Part shown: in pieces, positions 49,013 through 56,348 of the stretch
How positions within the stretch are numbered: position 1 is the stretch's first letter
Layout of the letters: every line of letters begins with the position of its first letter
NCBI RefSeq assembly: GCF_023078475.1
Contig: NZ_CP095741.1
Coordinates: 3,286,001 to 3,350,000, forward strand
Reading direction: 5' to 3'
From: Luteibacter aegosomaticola
Lineage (GTDB): Bacteria > Pseudomonadota > Gammaproteobacteria > Xanthomonadales > Rhodanobacteraceae
Length of the DNA: 64,000 bases
Notes under the pieces: generated by a model
Databases searched by the model: none
Seen by the model: only the letters and a program-made list of their open reading frames with translations
Told to the model about the DNA's origin: nothing
Translations under genes and position numbers: made by a program

Positions 49013-49474
49013 ATGATCGGCAAGGGCAAGAAGGTTCCGAAACTCAAGGGCACGCTCGGCGATGGTTCCACGCTGGCGCTGTCATCCCTCTCCGGCAAAT
49101 GGGTAGTGGTGTTTTTCTACCCGAAGGACAACACGCCCGGCTGCACGAACGAAGCGAAGGATTTCCGCGACCATTACGCGCAGTTCCAGGCGCGCAACGC
49201 CGAAGTTATCGGCGTCTCCCGCGATTCCGTCCGCTCGCACGCCAATTACGCGGCGAAGCACGAGCTGCCCTTCCCCCTCGTTTCCGACGCCGATGAAGCC
49301 TGGTGCCAGGCCTTCGACGTCATCCACGAGAAAGTGCTCTACGGCAAGCGCTACATGGGTGTCGTACGCAGCACCTTTCTCATCGACCCCGACGGCAAGC
49401 TACATGCGGAGTGGCGCGGGGTGAAAATCCCCGGCCATGCGCAGGCCGTCCTTGAGAGCGTTCCCACCGCGTGA
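49013..49474 (+). CDS. bcp: Thioredoxin-dependent peroxiredoxin (Bcp/PrxQ)
   Basis: It reduces hydrogen peroxide and organic peroxides. The 153 residues have VVVFFYPKDNTPGCTNEAKDF with the peroxidatic Cys44. The resolving Cys usual five residues later is absent; Cys98 (DEAWCQAF) is the likely partner, an arrangement known in some PrxQ proteins. RSTFLIDPDGKL completes the fold. It is 24 bases after the gcvR-like gene and probably in the same transcript. Confidence 0.94.
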   Translation: MIGKGKKVPKLKGTLGDGSTLALSSLSGKWVVVFFYPKDNTPGCTNEAKDFRDHYAQFQARNAEVIGVSRDSVRSHANYAAKHELPFPLVSDADEAWCQAFDVIHEKVLYGKRYMGVVRSTFLIDPDGKLHAEWRGVKIPGHAQAVLESVPTA

Positions 49475-49556
49475 CGGACACCGCGCCACGCGGCTCCCTC
49501 CCCCGGCCACGGCCACATGGCCGGGTTTCGCAACCTCCGCATGAGGTCACTTCCGC

Positions 49557-50945
49557 ATGAGTGGAAGCAAGCGCATCTACGCCCTCGACACCAACGTGCT
49601 CCTGCACGACCCGACCTCGCTGTTCCGTTTCGAAGAACACGATGTCTTCATACCGATGACGGTGCTGGAGGAACTGGACGACAAGAAGAAAGGTGGTTCG
49701 GAAGTTTCGCGTAACGGCCGCCAGGTAAGCCGCTTCCTCAACGAGCTGATCGAACGCGGCGGGCACGATGGCCTCCGCGAAGGTGTCGAACTCAGCAACC
49801 CCCAGGGCGTCAAGCTCAAGCGCGGCGCGGTGGGCCGCCTGTTCTTCCAGCAACGTACCAGCCACGGCAACGGCAAGGCGGATAACCAGATCCTCGCCGC
49901 CGTCATCGACCTGCGCGACCAATACCCGGACCGCCCGGTCATCCTGGTCAGCAAGGACATCAACCTCCGCATCAAGGCCTCGATCTACGGCATCACCGCC
50001 GAGGACTACGAGAACGACCGCGCGCTAGATGATTTCGCCCTGCTCTTCACGGGCTCCGACCAGCTGCCGGAAGATTTCTGGAGCCTGCACCCCGAGCTGC
50101 GCTCGTGGAACGAGCGCGGGCGCACTTTCTACGAAGTCGACGTACGCGACGACGAACTCTGGTACGCGAACCAGTGCCTGTACATGCCAGGCGAGAACGA
50201 CGTCGAGCTGCGCGTGCTGGAGATCCGTGGCGACGAGGATCACCGCAAGGCGAAGCTGGTGTTGCTCGACGACCACACCCACGCCGCGCACGGCGTGTGG
50301 GGTATCGCGGCGCGCAACCGCGAGCAGAACTTCGCGATGAACCTGCTGATGGATCCCGACGTGGATTTCGTCACCCTGCTCGGCACCGCGGGCACGGGCA
50401 AAACGCTGCTCGCGCTTGCCGCCGGCCTCGCCCAGGTCATGGACCAGCAGCGCTACCGCGAAATCATCATGACCCGCGCCACGGTATCGGTCGGCGAAGA
50501 CATCGGCTTCCTCCCCGGCACCGAGGAGGAAAAGATGACCCCGTGGATGGGCGCGCTCACCGATAACCTCGAGGTGCTCGCCAATCCGGAAGAAGGCGGC
50601 TCATGGGGGCGCCAGGCCACCAACGACCTGCTCGCTTCGCGCGTGAAGATCCGCTCGCTGAACTTCATGCGTGGCCGTACCTTCCTCAGCCGTTACCTCA
50701 TCATCGACGAGGCGCAGAACCTCACGCCGAAGCAGATGAAAACACTGATCACCCGTGCCGGTCCGGGCACGAAGATCGTGTGCCTCGGCAACGTGGAGCA
50801 GATCGATACGCCATACCTCACCGAAACCACCTCGGGCCTGACCTACGCGGTGGATCGCTTCAAGATGTGGGCCCACTCCGGCCACATCACGCTGAAGCGC
50901 GGCGAGCGTTCCCGCCTGGCCGATTTCGCTTCCGAGGCACTGTGA
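49557..50945 (+). CDS. PIN-PhoH fusion protein (PhoH-family ATPase with PIN RNase domain)
   Basis: 462 residues. The N-terminal PIN domain (about 1-150) has RIYALDTNVLLHDP, EELDDKK and VSKDINLRIKA acidic positions, as expected for a metal-dependent RNase. The C-terminal PhoH domain (about 230-462) is an ATPase with [17 protein letters not shown] (Walker A) and YLIIDEAQNLTPKQMK (Walker B). Such fusions act on RNA as helicase-nucleases and are often placed with toxin-antitoxin-like RNA control. Despite the name, no direct link to phosphate is shown here. thiD overlaps its stop (GTGA). Confidence 0.93.
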   Translation: MSGSKRIYALDTNVLLHDPTSLFRFEEHDVFIPMTVLEELDDKKKGGSEVSRNGRQVSRFLNELIERGGHDGLREGVELSNPQGVKLKRGAVGRLFFQQRTSHGNGKADNQILAAVIDLRDQYPDRPVILVSKDINLRIKASIYGITAEDYENDRALDDFALLFTGSDQLPEDFWSLHPELRSWNERGRTFYEVDVRDDELWYANQCLYMPGENDVELRVLEIRGDEDHRKAKLVLLDDHTHAAHGVWGIAARNREQNFAMNLLMDPDVDFVTLLGTAGTGKTLLALAAGLAQVMDQQRYREIIMTRATVSVGEDIGFLPGTEEEKMTPWMGALTDNLEVLANPEEGGSWGRQATNDLLASRVKIRSLNFMRGRTFLSRYLIIDEAQNLTPKQMKTLITRAGPGTKIVCLGNVEQIDTPYLTETTSGLTYAVDRFKMWAHSGHITLKRGERSRLADFASEAL

Positions 50946-51718
50946 CGAAAGCGAAACCCAACACCCTCACCATCGCCGGAAGTGATTCCGGCGGTGGTGC
51001 GGGGATCCAGGCCGACCTGAAGACATTCCACACGCTGGGCACGCACGGGCTCACGGCAATCACGGCCGTCACCGCGCAGAACACACGCGGTGTCACCGCC
51101 GTGCACACCGTGCCGCTCGCGCACGTGCGCGCGCAGATCGATGCGGTGTTCAACGACTTTCCCGTAGCCGGCGTGAAAACCGGCATGCTCGGCAGCGCGG
51201 CCATCACCCGCCTTGTCGCGAAAGAGATGGCTGCGCGTCAGCCCGCATGGCTCGTGGTCGATCCAGTGATGATCGCAACCAGCGGCGCGCGTCTTCTCGA
51301 CGAGGACGCGCTGGAGGCCCTCGTAACGCGGCTGATCCCGCTGGCCGACATCCTCACCCCCAACCTGCCCGAAGCCGAGGCGCTTCTTGGCCGCAAGATC
51401 GGGAAGGCATTCGATGAAGCAGGCGCCGACCTGCTCGCCATGGGCGCGCAAGGCATCCTGCTGAAGGGCGGCCATGGCAGCGGCCGCGAGATCGTCGATC
51501 GCTACTACGACGCGAGCGGCGTGCTCGCCTTCCACCATCCCCGCCTGCCTTTCGAAGGGCACGGCAGCGGCTGCACCCTGGCTTCGGCCGTCACGGCCCA
51601 CCTGGCCCGGGGCAAAGCGCCGCAGGCGGCTGTCCGGGCGGCCATTTCCTGGCTGGACAAGGCTTTCCGCGGCGCCTGGCGGCCCGGCGGCGGCGCCGTG
51701 CACGTGCTGGGGCACTGA
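50942..51718 (+). CDS. thiD: Hydroxymethylpyrimidine/phosphomethylpyrimidine kinase
   Basis: It phosphorylates HMP and HMP-P in thiamine synthesis. The 258 residues start at GTG 50942, overlapping the phoH stop by 4 bases. LTIAGSDSGGGAGIQADLKTF is the family start, with GVTAVHTVP, GVKTGMLGS, VVDPVMIATSGARLL and the C-terminal anion hole HGSGCTLASAVTAHLA. The longer open frame upstream is a shadow of phoH. Confidence 0.96.
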   Translation: MTKAKPNTLTIAGSDSGGGAGIQADLKTFHTLGTHGLTAITAVTAQNTRGVTAVHTVPLAHVRAQIDAVFNDFPVAGVKTGMLGSAAITRLVAKEMAARQPAWLVVDPVMIATSGARLLDEDALEALVTRLIPLADILTPNLPEAEALLGRKIGKAFDEAGADLLAMGAQGILLKGGHGSGREIVDRYYDASGVLAFHHPRLPFEGHGSGCTLASAVTAHLARGKAPQAAVRAAISWLDKAFRGAWRPGGGAVHVLGH

Positions 51719-51794
51719 GGCCGGAGTATCCTATGCGCGTTGATACGGGCCGTTCCGGGCCGCATGTATCGCCCGTCCTTTCGAGTGCAACCCC

Positions 51795-52745
51795 ATGAAT
51801 CTCCTCGGGCCCCGCTTCATCGTCCTGTACCTGTTGATCCTGTTCACGCTGTGCGTGCTGCTCGTGCACCTGCGTGGCCGCTCGCGCCTGCGCTTCGATC
51901 GCCAGCTGGTCGACCATTCGGCGCTGTTCGCGCCCTACAACCTGCTGATGTATGCATTCTCGGCCGTGCCGGCGCGCCCGATCCTCGACCGCAGCGGCTT
52001 CCCCCAGCTCGACCTGCTGCAGGGCAACTGGCAAAAGATCCGCGAAGAAGCGATGCACCTGTTCGACGAGGGCTACATCCGCTCCGCCGAGAAGCACAAC
52101 GACGCCTCGTTCAATTCGTTCTTCAAGCAGGGCTGGAAGCGCTTCTACCTGAAGTGGTACGGCGAGCCGCTCGCTTCGGCCGAAGCCCTGTGCCCGGAAA
52201 CGGTCAAGCTGCTGAACTCCATCCCCAGCGTGAAAGCGGCCATGTTCGCCCTGCTCCCGCCGGGCAGCCGCCTTAACCCGCACCGCGACCCGTTCGCCGG
52301 CTCGTTGCGCTACCACCTCGGACTGATCACCCCGAACTCGGATGATTGCCGCATCTTCGTCGACGGTGAAATGCACGCGTGGGGCGATGGCAAGGATGTG
52401 GTCTTCGACGAAACCTACGTGCACTGGGCGGAAAACCGCACCGACCAGACCCGCGTCATCCTGTTCGCCGATGTCGAGCGCCCGCTCAAATTCGGCCTGA
52501 TGACCGCGATCAACAAGCGCGTCGGCGCGTTCATGGGCTCGATCACCGCCTCGCCCAATAGCGACGACGGCAAGGAACAGGTCGGCTTCGTGAACCGCAT
52601 GTTCGCGCTGAACCAGCGCGGTCGCGAGCGCACCCGCAAGTTCAAGAAGGCCAACCCCAGGCTGTTCCGCGTGCTGAAGTACATCGGCATCGTGGTGATG
52701 GTGTGGCTGGTGTTTCTCGCGCCTTACCCCTTCTTCCGGGGTTAA
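51795..52745 (+). CDS. LpxO-like lipid A/aspartyl beta-hydroxylase family dioxygenase
   Basis: 316 residues of the aspartyl/asparaginyl beta-hydroxylase family. An N-terminal membrane helix (about 7-25), a soluble Fe(II)/2-oxoglutarate domain and a C-terminal membrane helix (about 291-310) give the LpxO layout. LpxO adds an S-2-hydroxyl to a lipid A acyl chain in the inner membrane. Metal and cosubstrate residues appear as HRDPFAGSLRYHLGL, WGDGKDVVFDETYVHWAENRT (second His) and RVILFADVERPL. With eptA it suggests active lipid A tailoring. The exact substrate is inferred from topology. Confidence 0.86.
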   Translation: MNLLGPRFIVLYLLILFTLCVLLVHLRGRSRLRFDRQLVDHSALFAPYNLLMYAFSAVPARPILDRSGFPQLDLLQGNWQKIREEAMHLFDEGYIRSAEKHNDASFNSFFKQGWKRFYLKWYGEPLASAEALCPETVKLLNSIPSVKAAMFALLPPGSRLNPHRDPFAGSLRYHLGLITPNSDDCRIFVDGEMHAWGDGKDVVFDETYVHWAENRTDQTRVILFADVERPLKFGLMTAINKRVGAFMGSITASPNSDDGKEQVGFVNRMFALNQRGRERTRKFKKANPRLFRVLKYIGIVVMVWLVFLAPYPFFRG

Positions 52746-52818
52746 ACGATTCTTCACGCGCCGCCGGTCGGGGTGGCGCGATACTCGGGACGGGGTGAGC
52801 CTGAACGGAGTGAAGGGC

Positions 52819-53358
52819 ATGAAGCAGCGTTGGATCGTCGCGTTCGCATTACTGGCTCCGCTGGCGGCCTCAGCCGCTGCACCGCCTACACCCACGGCAC
52901 CTCCCGCCGAAGACCTCGGCCCCCTCGTCGCCCGCCTCGTTAACGACACCACGCTGGATGCCGCGTCGCAGGCGGTGGCGTTTCGCCGCCTGATGGGCCT
53001 GGGCAAGGCGGGCGTTCCCTATGTGATTTCGCACCTGGGTGATAGCCGCCGGCTGGCGGAGCAGTCGATCTGGGTGCACGGTGCGCCGGGCCGCGATGAT
53101 GTGCAGTACCAGCCGTGGTATGTGCACGATGGTTTGATGGCGGTGTTGAAGGAGGTGACGGGCCAGGCGAAGGGTCCACTGACGGGCCACCTGCTGCCGT
53201 CGCAGCGTGCGCGGAATGTGCGTAAGTGGGTGACTTATTGCGCGTCGCGTTATCCGTCCGAATTGACCGTATGCCAGCGCGCCTTGCAAAACACGTCGAC
53301 CGCTGACGGCGACAGCGATTCGCAGGTGGCTGCGTTGACGATGCCCCCTGAGCGATAG
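52819..53358 (+). CDS. Secreted protein of unknown function
   Basis: 179 residues, not recognised. MKQRWIVAFALLAPLAASAAAP is a clear Sec signal peptide. The mature part is helical-looking, with ARLVNDTTLDAASQAVAFRRLMGLGKAGVPYVISHLGDSRRLAEQ, which recalls a HEAT-like helical pair, and two Cys near the end (YCASRYPSELTVC). The ATG has GGAG 8 bases upstream; an in-frame upstream GTG is weaker. It follows lpxO by about 75 bases. Downstream is the large inverted repeat. Confidence 0.7.
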   Translation: MKQRWIVAFALLAPLAASAAAPPTPTAPPAEDLGPLVARLVNDTTLDAASQAVAFRRLMGLGKAGVPYVISHLGDSRRLAEQSIWVHGAPGRDDVQYQPWYVHDGLMAVLKEVTGQAKGPLTGHLLPSQRARNVRKWVTYCASRYPSELTVCQRALQNTSTADGDSDSQVAALTMPPER

Positions 53359-53703
53359 GGCTCGCCTTCGGCTTCGCGGGGCTCGGCCGTTGGCCATCGC
53401 GTTTGCGCTCGGACGTTTCCGGAAAGAGCCCTTGGCGCCCACCCTCGCTGCTCAGACAAGTCTCCAACGTTCGAAAAGGATGCCCCTCCGGGGCCATGTA
53501 CTTATTGCCCTACGGGCGCGAACCGGCGTGCGGACGGGGGTTTGAAACTCGCCTTCCCTGGCTCGGTTTCAAACGACCGGCCATCCATGGCCGGCCCCGC
53601 CTGCGGCGGCTGTTCCCGTCCGCCCACCTCGTCTCCGACAACTCGCCTCGAGGGTGGGCGCCAAGGCCTCTCGGACACACTGAGGCTGATCGATGGGAAA
53701 GCC
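53359..53703 (+). repeat. Left arm of a large inverted repeat; contains a 229-bp element with 14-bp terminal inverted repeats
   Basis: This 345-bp arm matches the reverse complement of 53984-54326 over its length, with islands of identity and substitution. Within it, 53434-53662 is bounded by GGCGCCCACCCTCG and its complement. Internal hairpins: GCCCC/GGGGC (53482-53494), GCCC-TAC-GGGC near 53507, GTTTGAAAC (53540-53548) with GTTTCAAAC (53566-53574), and CCGGCCAT/ATGGCCGG (53577-53594). The other arm has hairpins at the same places with different bases. The frames here look non-coding. It starts right after the secreted-protein stop. Confidence 0.85.
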
Positions 53704-53767
53704 ACCGCCGCCCACACGCCTGACCTGGCGGCGTCCCGCACCTGACAAACAACTGAAACACCCGGCC

Positions 53768-53903
53768 GTAGGAGCCCACCCTGTGGGCGACATCTTTCGC
53801 CTCAACGCCCAGGCCCTGTCGTACGGCACGATCGATCAAGAGCCAGACGCCGCAAGACCCGGACTCTGCCGCGAACGGCGTCGCCCACAGGGTGGGCTCC
53901 TAC
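53768..53903. repeat. REP pair at the centre of the large inverted repeat
   Basis: Inverted 24-bp cores at 53768-53791 and 53880-53903, heads outward. The spacer is 88 bp, longer than the 46-48 bp of the other pairs, although it still contains ATCTTTCGC and AGGCCCTG blocks. It lies between the two arms. Confidence 0.92.
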
Positions 53904-53983
53904 GGGGAGGCGTTGGGTGGGCGTTGGGTTGTCGGTGGGGTTGTACCTCGGGCGACAAGGCCGGCCGCCACGACCATGGTGCT

Positions 53984-54326
53984 GGCTCTCCCATCACACG
54001 CCCTCAGTGTCTCGGAGAGTCCTCGGCGCCCACCCTCGAGGCGAGTTTCGCAGGCGAGGCAGCCGGGCGGGAACAGCCCCGCAGGGGGGACGGCCATGGA
54101 TGGCCGTTCCTTTTCGACGAGACAGGGACGTCTCGTCGAAAAGCCCCGCCCGGCTGCCGGTTCGCGCCCGTAGGGCAATAAGTACATTTGCCGCGTCAGC
54201 GGCACTCCTTTTCGAACGACGAGGACCTGTCTGAGCAGCGAGGGTGGGCGCCGAGGGCTCTCCTGCGACCACGTCCGAGCGCTAAAGCGATGGCGAAGCC
54301 GAGCAACGCGAAGCCGAAGGCGAGCC
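53984..54326 (-). repeat. Right arm of the large inverted repeat; second 228-bp element in opposite orientation
   Basis: It is the reverse-oriented partner of 53359-53703. The bounded element is 54025-54252 with the same 14-bp ends. Its hairpins are TGCCGC/GCGGCA (54189-54204), a 14-bp stem CTTTTCGACGAGAC (54110-54123) with its complement (54130-54143), and ACGGCCAT/ATGGCCGT (54090-54107). Each corresponds in place, but not in sequence, to one in the left arm. The shared unpaired parts (for example TTCGAAAAGGA and ATGTACTTATTGCC read on the minus strand) are nearly identical. Confidence 0.85.
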
Positions 54327-54341
54327 GTATCGAGCGAGCAC

Positions 54342-54371
54342 AAAAAAGCCCGGCACTGAGGCCGGGCTTTT
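54342..54371 (-). terminator. Intrinsic terminator after icd
   Basis: Stem AAAAGCCCGGC with GCCGGGCTTTT (54344-54354 and 54361-54371), loop ACTGAG. On the minus strand it is followed by TTTTTTGTG. It marks the boundary with the inverted repeat. Confidence 0.93.
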
Positions 54372-54393
54372 CGTTACCGCGGAGCCGGGGCGA

Positions 54394-55416
54394 TTACGCC
54401 GAGGCCTTGATCCGCTCGACGATCGCGTCGCCGAAGGTATCGGTGTTGCCGGTGCCGCCCACGTCCGGGGTCGTGCGATCGCGCGCATTCATCACATCGC
54501 TGATCGCCGCACGCAGACGCGTGCCCTTCGCCACCATACCCAGGTGATCAAGCATATCCGCCGCCGCCAGCAGCAGCGCGCACGGGTTAGCCTTCTTCTG
54601 GCCCGCGATATCCGGCGCCGAACCGTGCACCGCCTCGAAGATCGCCGCACCCTTACCGATGTTCGCACCCGGGGCAAGACCCAGGCCGCCGACGAGGCCA
54701 GCGCACAGGTCGGACAGGATGTCGCCGAACAGGTTGGTGGTAACGATCACGTCGAACTGCCACGGGTTCATCACCAGCTGCATGCACGCGTTATCGACGA
54801 TCATTTCCTGGAACTCGAGATCCGGGAAATCCTTCGCCACTTCACGAGCCACGTCGAGGAACAGGCCCGACGAGGTCTTCATGATGTTGGCCTTGTGCAC
54901 GGCCGTGACCTTCTTGCGGCCCTTCGCGCGCGCCATCTCGAAGCCGTAGCGGCAGATGCGCTCCATGCCCGGGCGGGTGTTGCGGATGACCGAGACGGCC
55001 ACCTCGTTCTCACCGGTGCCCTCGCGCGTCTGGCCTTCGGCCATGTACGCACCCATGGTGTTCTCACGCACCGTGATGATGTCGATGTTCTCGAAACGCG
55101 CCTTCGTGCCCGGGAAGCTGATCGCCGGACGCACGTTGGCGTACAGGTCGAACTTGCGGCGCAGGGTCACGTTGATCGAGGTGAAACCACCGCCGATCGG
55201 CGTGGTGAGCGGGCCCTTGAGCGCCACGGTGTGCTTCGCGATGGCATCGATCGTGGCCTGCGGGAGCAGGTCGCCGTGCTTCTCGAGGGCCACCATGCCC
55301 GCGTCCACGAAATCGTAGGTCAGGCCGCAGTCGAGGGCATCGAGGACGCGGATGGTCGCGTCCATGATCTCGGGGCCGATACCGTCGCCGGGGATCACGG
55401 CAATGGTCTTGCTCAT
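54394..55416 (-). CDS. NAD-dependent isocitrate/isopropylmalate dehydrogenase family protein, probably isocitrate dehydrogenase
   Basis: 340 residues of the beta-decarboxylating dehydrogenase family. Start MSKTIAVIPGDGIGPEIM; substrate residues in SINVTLRRKFDLYANVRPA; catalytic Tyr/Lys region ITVRENTMGAYMAEGQ and VTAVHKANIMK; metal Asp in NLFGDILSDLCAGL; and the NAD-type loop EAVHGSAPDIAGQKKANP. The last stretch lacks the NADP-specific residues. The short length and ENTMGAYMAEGQ fit the NAD-type isocitrate dehydrogenases of xanthomonads better than LeuB, which is normally in a leu operon. Homoisocitrate dehydrogenase is a less likely alternative. Confidence 0.85.
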   Translation of the reverse strand: MSKTIAVIPGDGIGPEIMDATIRVLDALDCGLTYDFVDAGMVALEKHGDLLPQATIDAIAKHTVALKGPLTTPIGGGFTSINVTLRRKFDLYANVRPAISFPGTKARFENIDIITVRENTMGAYMAEGQTREGTGENEVAVSVIRNTRPGMERICRYGFEMARAKGRKKVTAVHKANIMKTSSGLFLDVAREVAKDFPDLEFQEMIVDNACMQLVMNPWQFDVIVTTNLFGDILSDLCAGLVGGLGLAPGANIGKGAAIFEAVHGSAPDIAGQKKANPCALLLAAADMLDHLGMVAKGTRLRAAISDVMNARDRTTPDVGGTGNTDTFGDAIVERIKASA

Positions 55417-55477
55417 GGGGTTTACTCCTGGAAGGAAGCGGGACTGAAGACACGCCCGAAAGCGTGCCTGGGGAAGA

Positions 55478-55503
55478 AAAATCGCCCAATTATCGGCGAT
55501 TTT
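55478..55503 (-). terminator. Intrinsic terminator after the AhpD-like gene
   Basis: A 9-bp stem, AAAATCGCC (55478-55486) with GGCGATTTT (55495-55503), loop of 8. On the minus strand it is followed by TCTTCCCC after the Ts. It separates the grxC operon from icd. Confidence 0.85.
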
Positions 55504-55544
55504 GCCCGCTTCCTACAAGGATGCCGCCCACGGGGGGCGGCGTA

Positions 55545-55943
55545 TCAGCCGTTGGAATGGTCGGCGCAGGCCGCGGCATCCGCCTGGGCCGGCTCGCCTT
55601 CCAGTGAATCGAGGAAATCGACGGCGCGACGCAGGTGCGGGATGACGATGGAGCCGCCGACGACCAGGCCCACGCTGAAGACCTCGAAGAACTCATCGCG
55701 GTTCACGCCCGCTTCCTTGCACTGGGCCACGTGGTAACTGATGCAGTCATCGCAACGCAGGACCATGGAAGCGACCAGGCCGAGCATCTCCTTGGTCTTC
55801 ACATCCAGCGCGCCCTCGCGGTACGTCTGGGTATCCAGCGCAAAGAAGCGACGCACCACCTGGTTGTCTTCGCCCAGGATGCGCTCGTTCATACGCTTGC
55901 GGAACGCGGTGAATTCCTCGACGCGGGTCTTGTCGGTAGCCAT
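55545..55943 (-). CDS. Carboxymuconolactone decarboxylase/AhpD-like protein
   Basis: 132 residues with the helical CMD fold. The motif VLRCDDCISYHVAQCKEAGV has the Cys-x2-Cys and downstream His of the peroxidase-type (AhpD) branch, which reduces partners through a disulfide. The neighbouring glutaredoxin gene overlaps its start by one base (TGATG), so the two are coupled and probably work together in thiol redox. The partner peroxidase is not adjacent. Confidence 0.87.
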   Translation of the reverse strand: MATDKTRVEEFTAFRKRMNERILGEDNQVVRRFFALDTQTYREGALDVKTKEMLGLVASMVLRCDDCISYHVAQCKEAGVNRDEFFEVFSVGLVVGGSIVIPHLRRAVDFLDSLEGEPAQADAAACADHSNG

Positions 55944-56212
55944 CAGTGCGCGGCCTCGAGGATCTCGGCCAGGCGGCCGCTGCGGTCGGCGGCGGCGAGG
56001 TCGTCAAATCCGCCCACGTGGGTGCCGTTGATGAAGATCTGCGGCACGGTGCGGCGGCCACCACTCTTCTCGAGCATGAGGTCGCGCTGGGCCGGGTCCA
56101 TGTCGATGCGTACCTCGTTCCACGCCAGGCCCTTGGCCTTGAGCAGGTTCTTGGCGGCGACGCAGTACGGGCAGACCGCGGTGGAATAGATGGTGATCTC
56201 GGGGGTGCTCAT
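55943..56212 (-). CDS. grxC: Glutaredoxin 3
   Basis: An 89-residue dithiol glutaredoxin that uses glutathione to reduce protein disulfides. The active site is Cys-Pro-Tyr-Cys (STAVCPYCVAAKNLL). TVPQIFINGTHVGGFDDL contains the cis-Pro and the glutathione-binding GG-x-DD. It is first in the two-gene operon with the AhpD-like gene and is divergent from the BepA-like gene. Confidence 0.95.
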   Translation of the reverse strand: MSTPEITIYSTAVCPYCVAAKNLLKAKGLAWNEVRIDMDPAQRDLMLEKSGGRRTVPQIFINGTHVGGFDDLAAADRSGRLAEILEAAH

Positions 56213-56348
56213 GGAACCGGTGTCTCCGAACGCTCTGATTACCGCTAAATGGCGGCCTGGCGCTTATTCTACAACCCCGGGGCGAACCCGGGCCGCCCGC
56301 TGTGGTCCAAGCCGGATCCGGCCCCGTGGTGGTATCGTTTTGGCACTT

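Noticed and set aside
53403..54343. Several frames of 80-160 codons inside the large inverted repeat
   Set aside because: They overlap hairpins and terminal repeats, differ between the two arms, and have no ribosome binding sites; the region looks structural, not coding.
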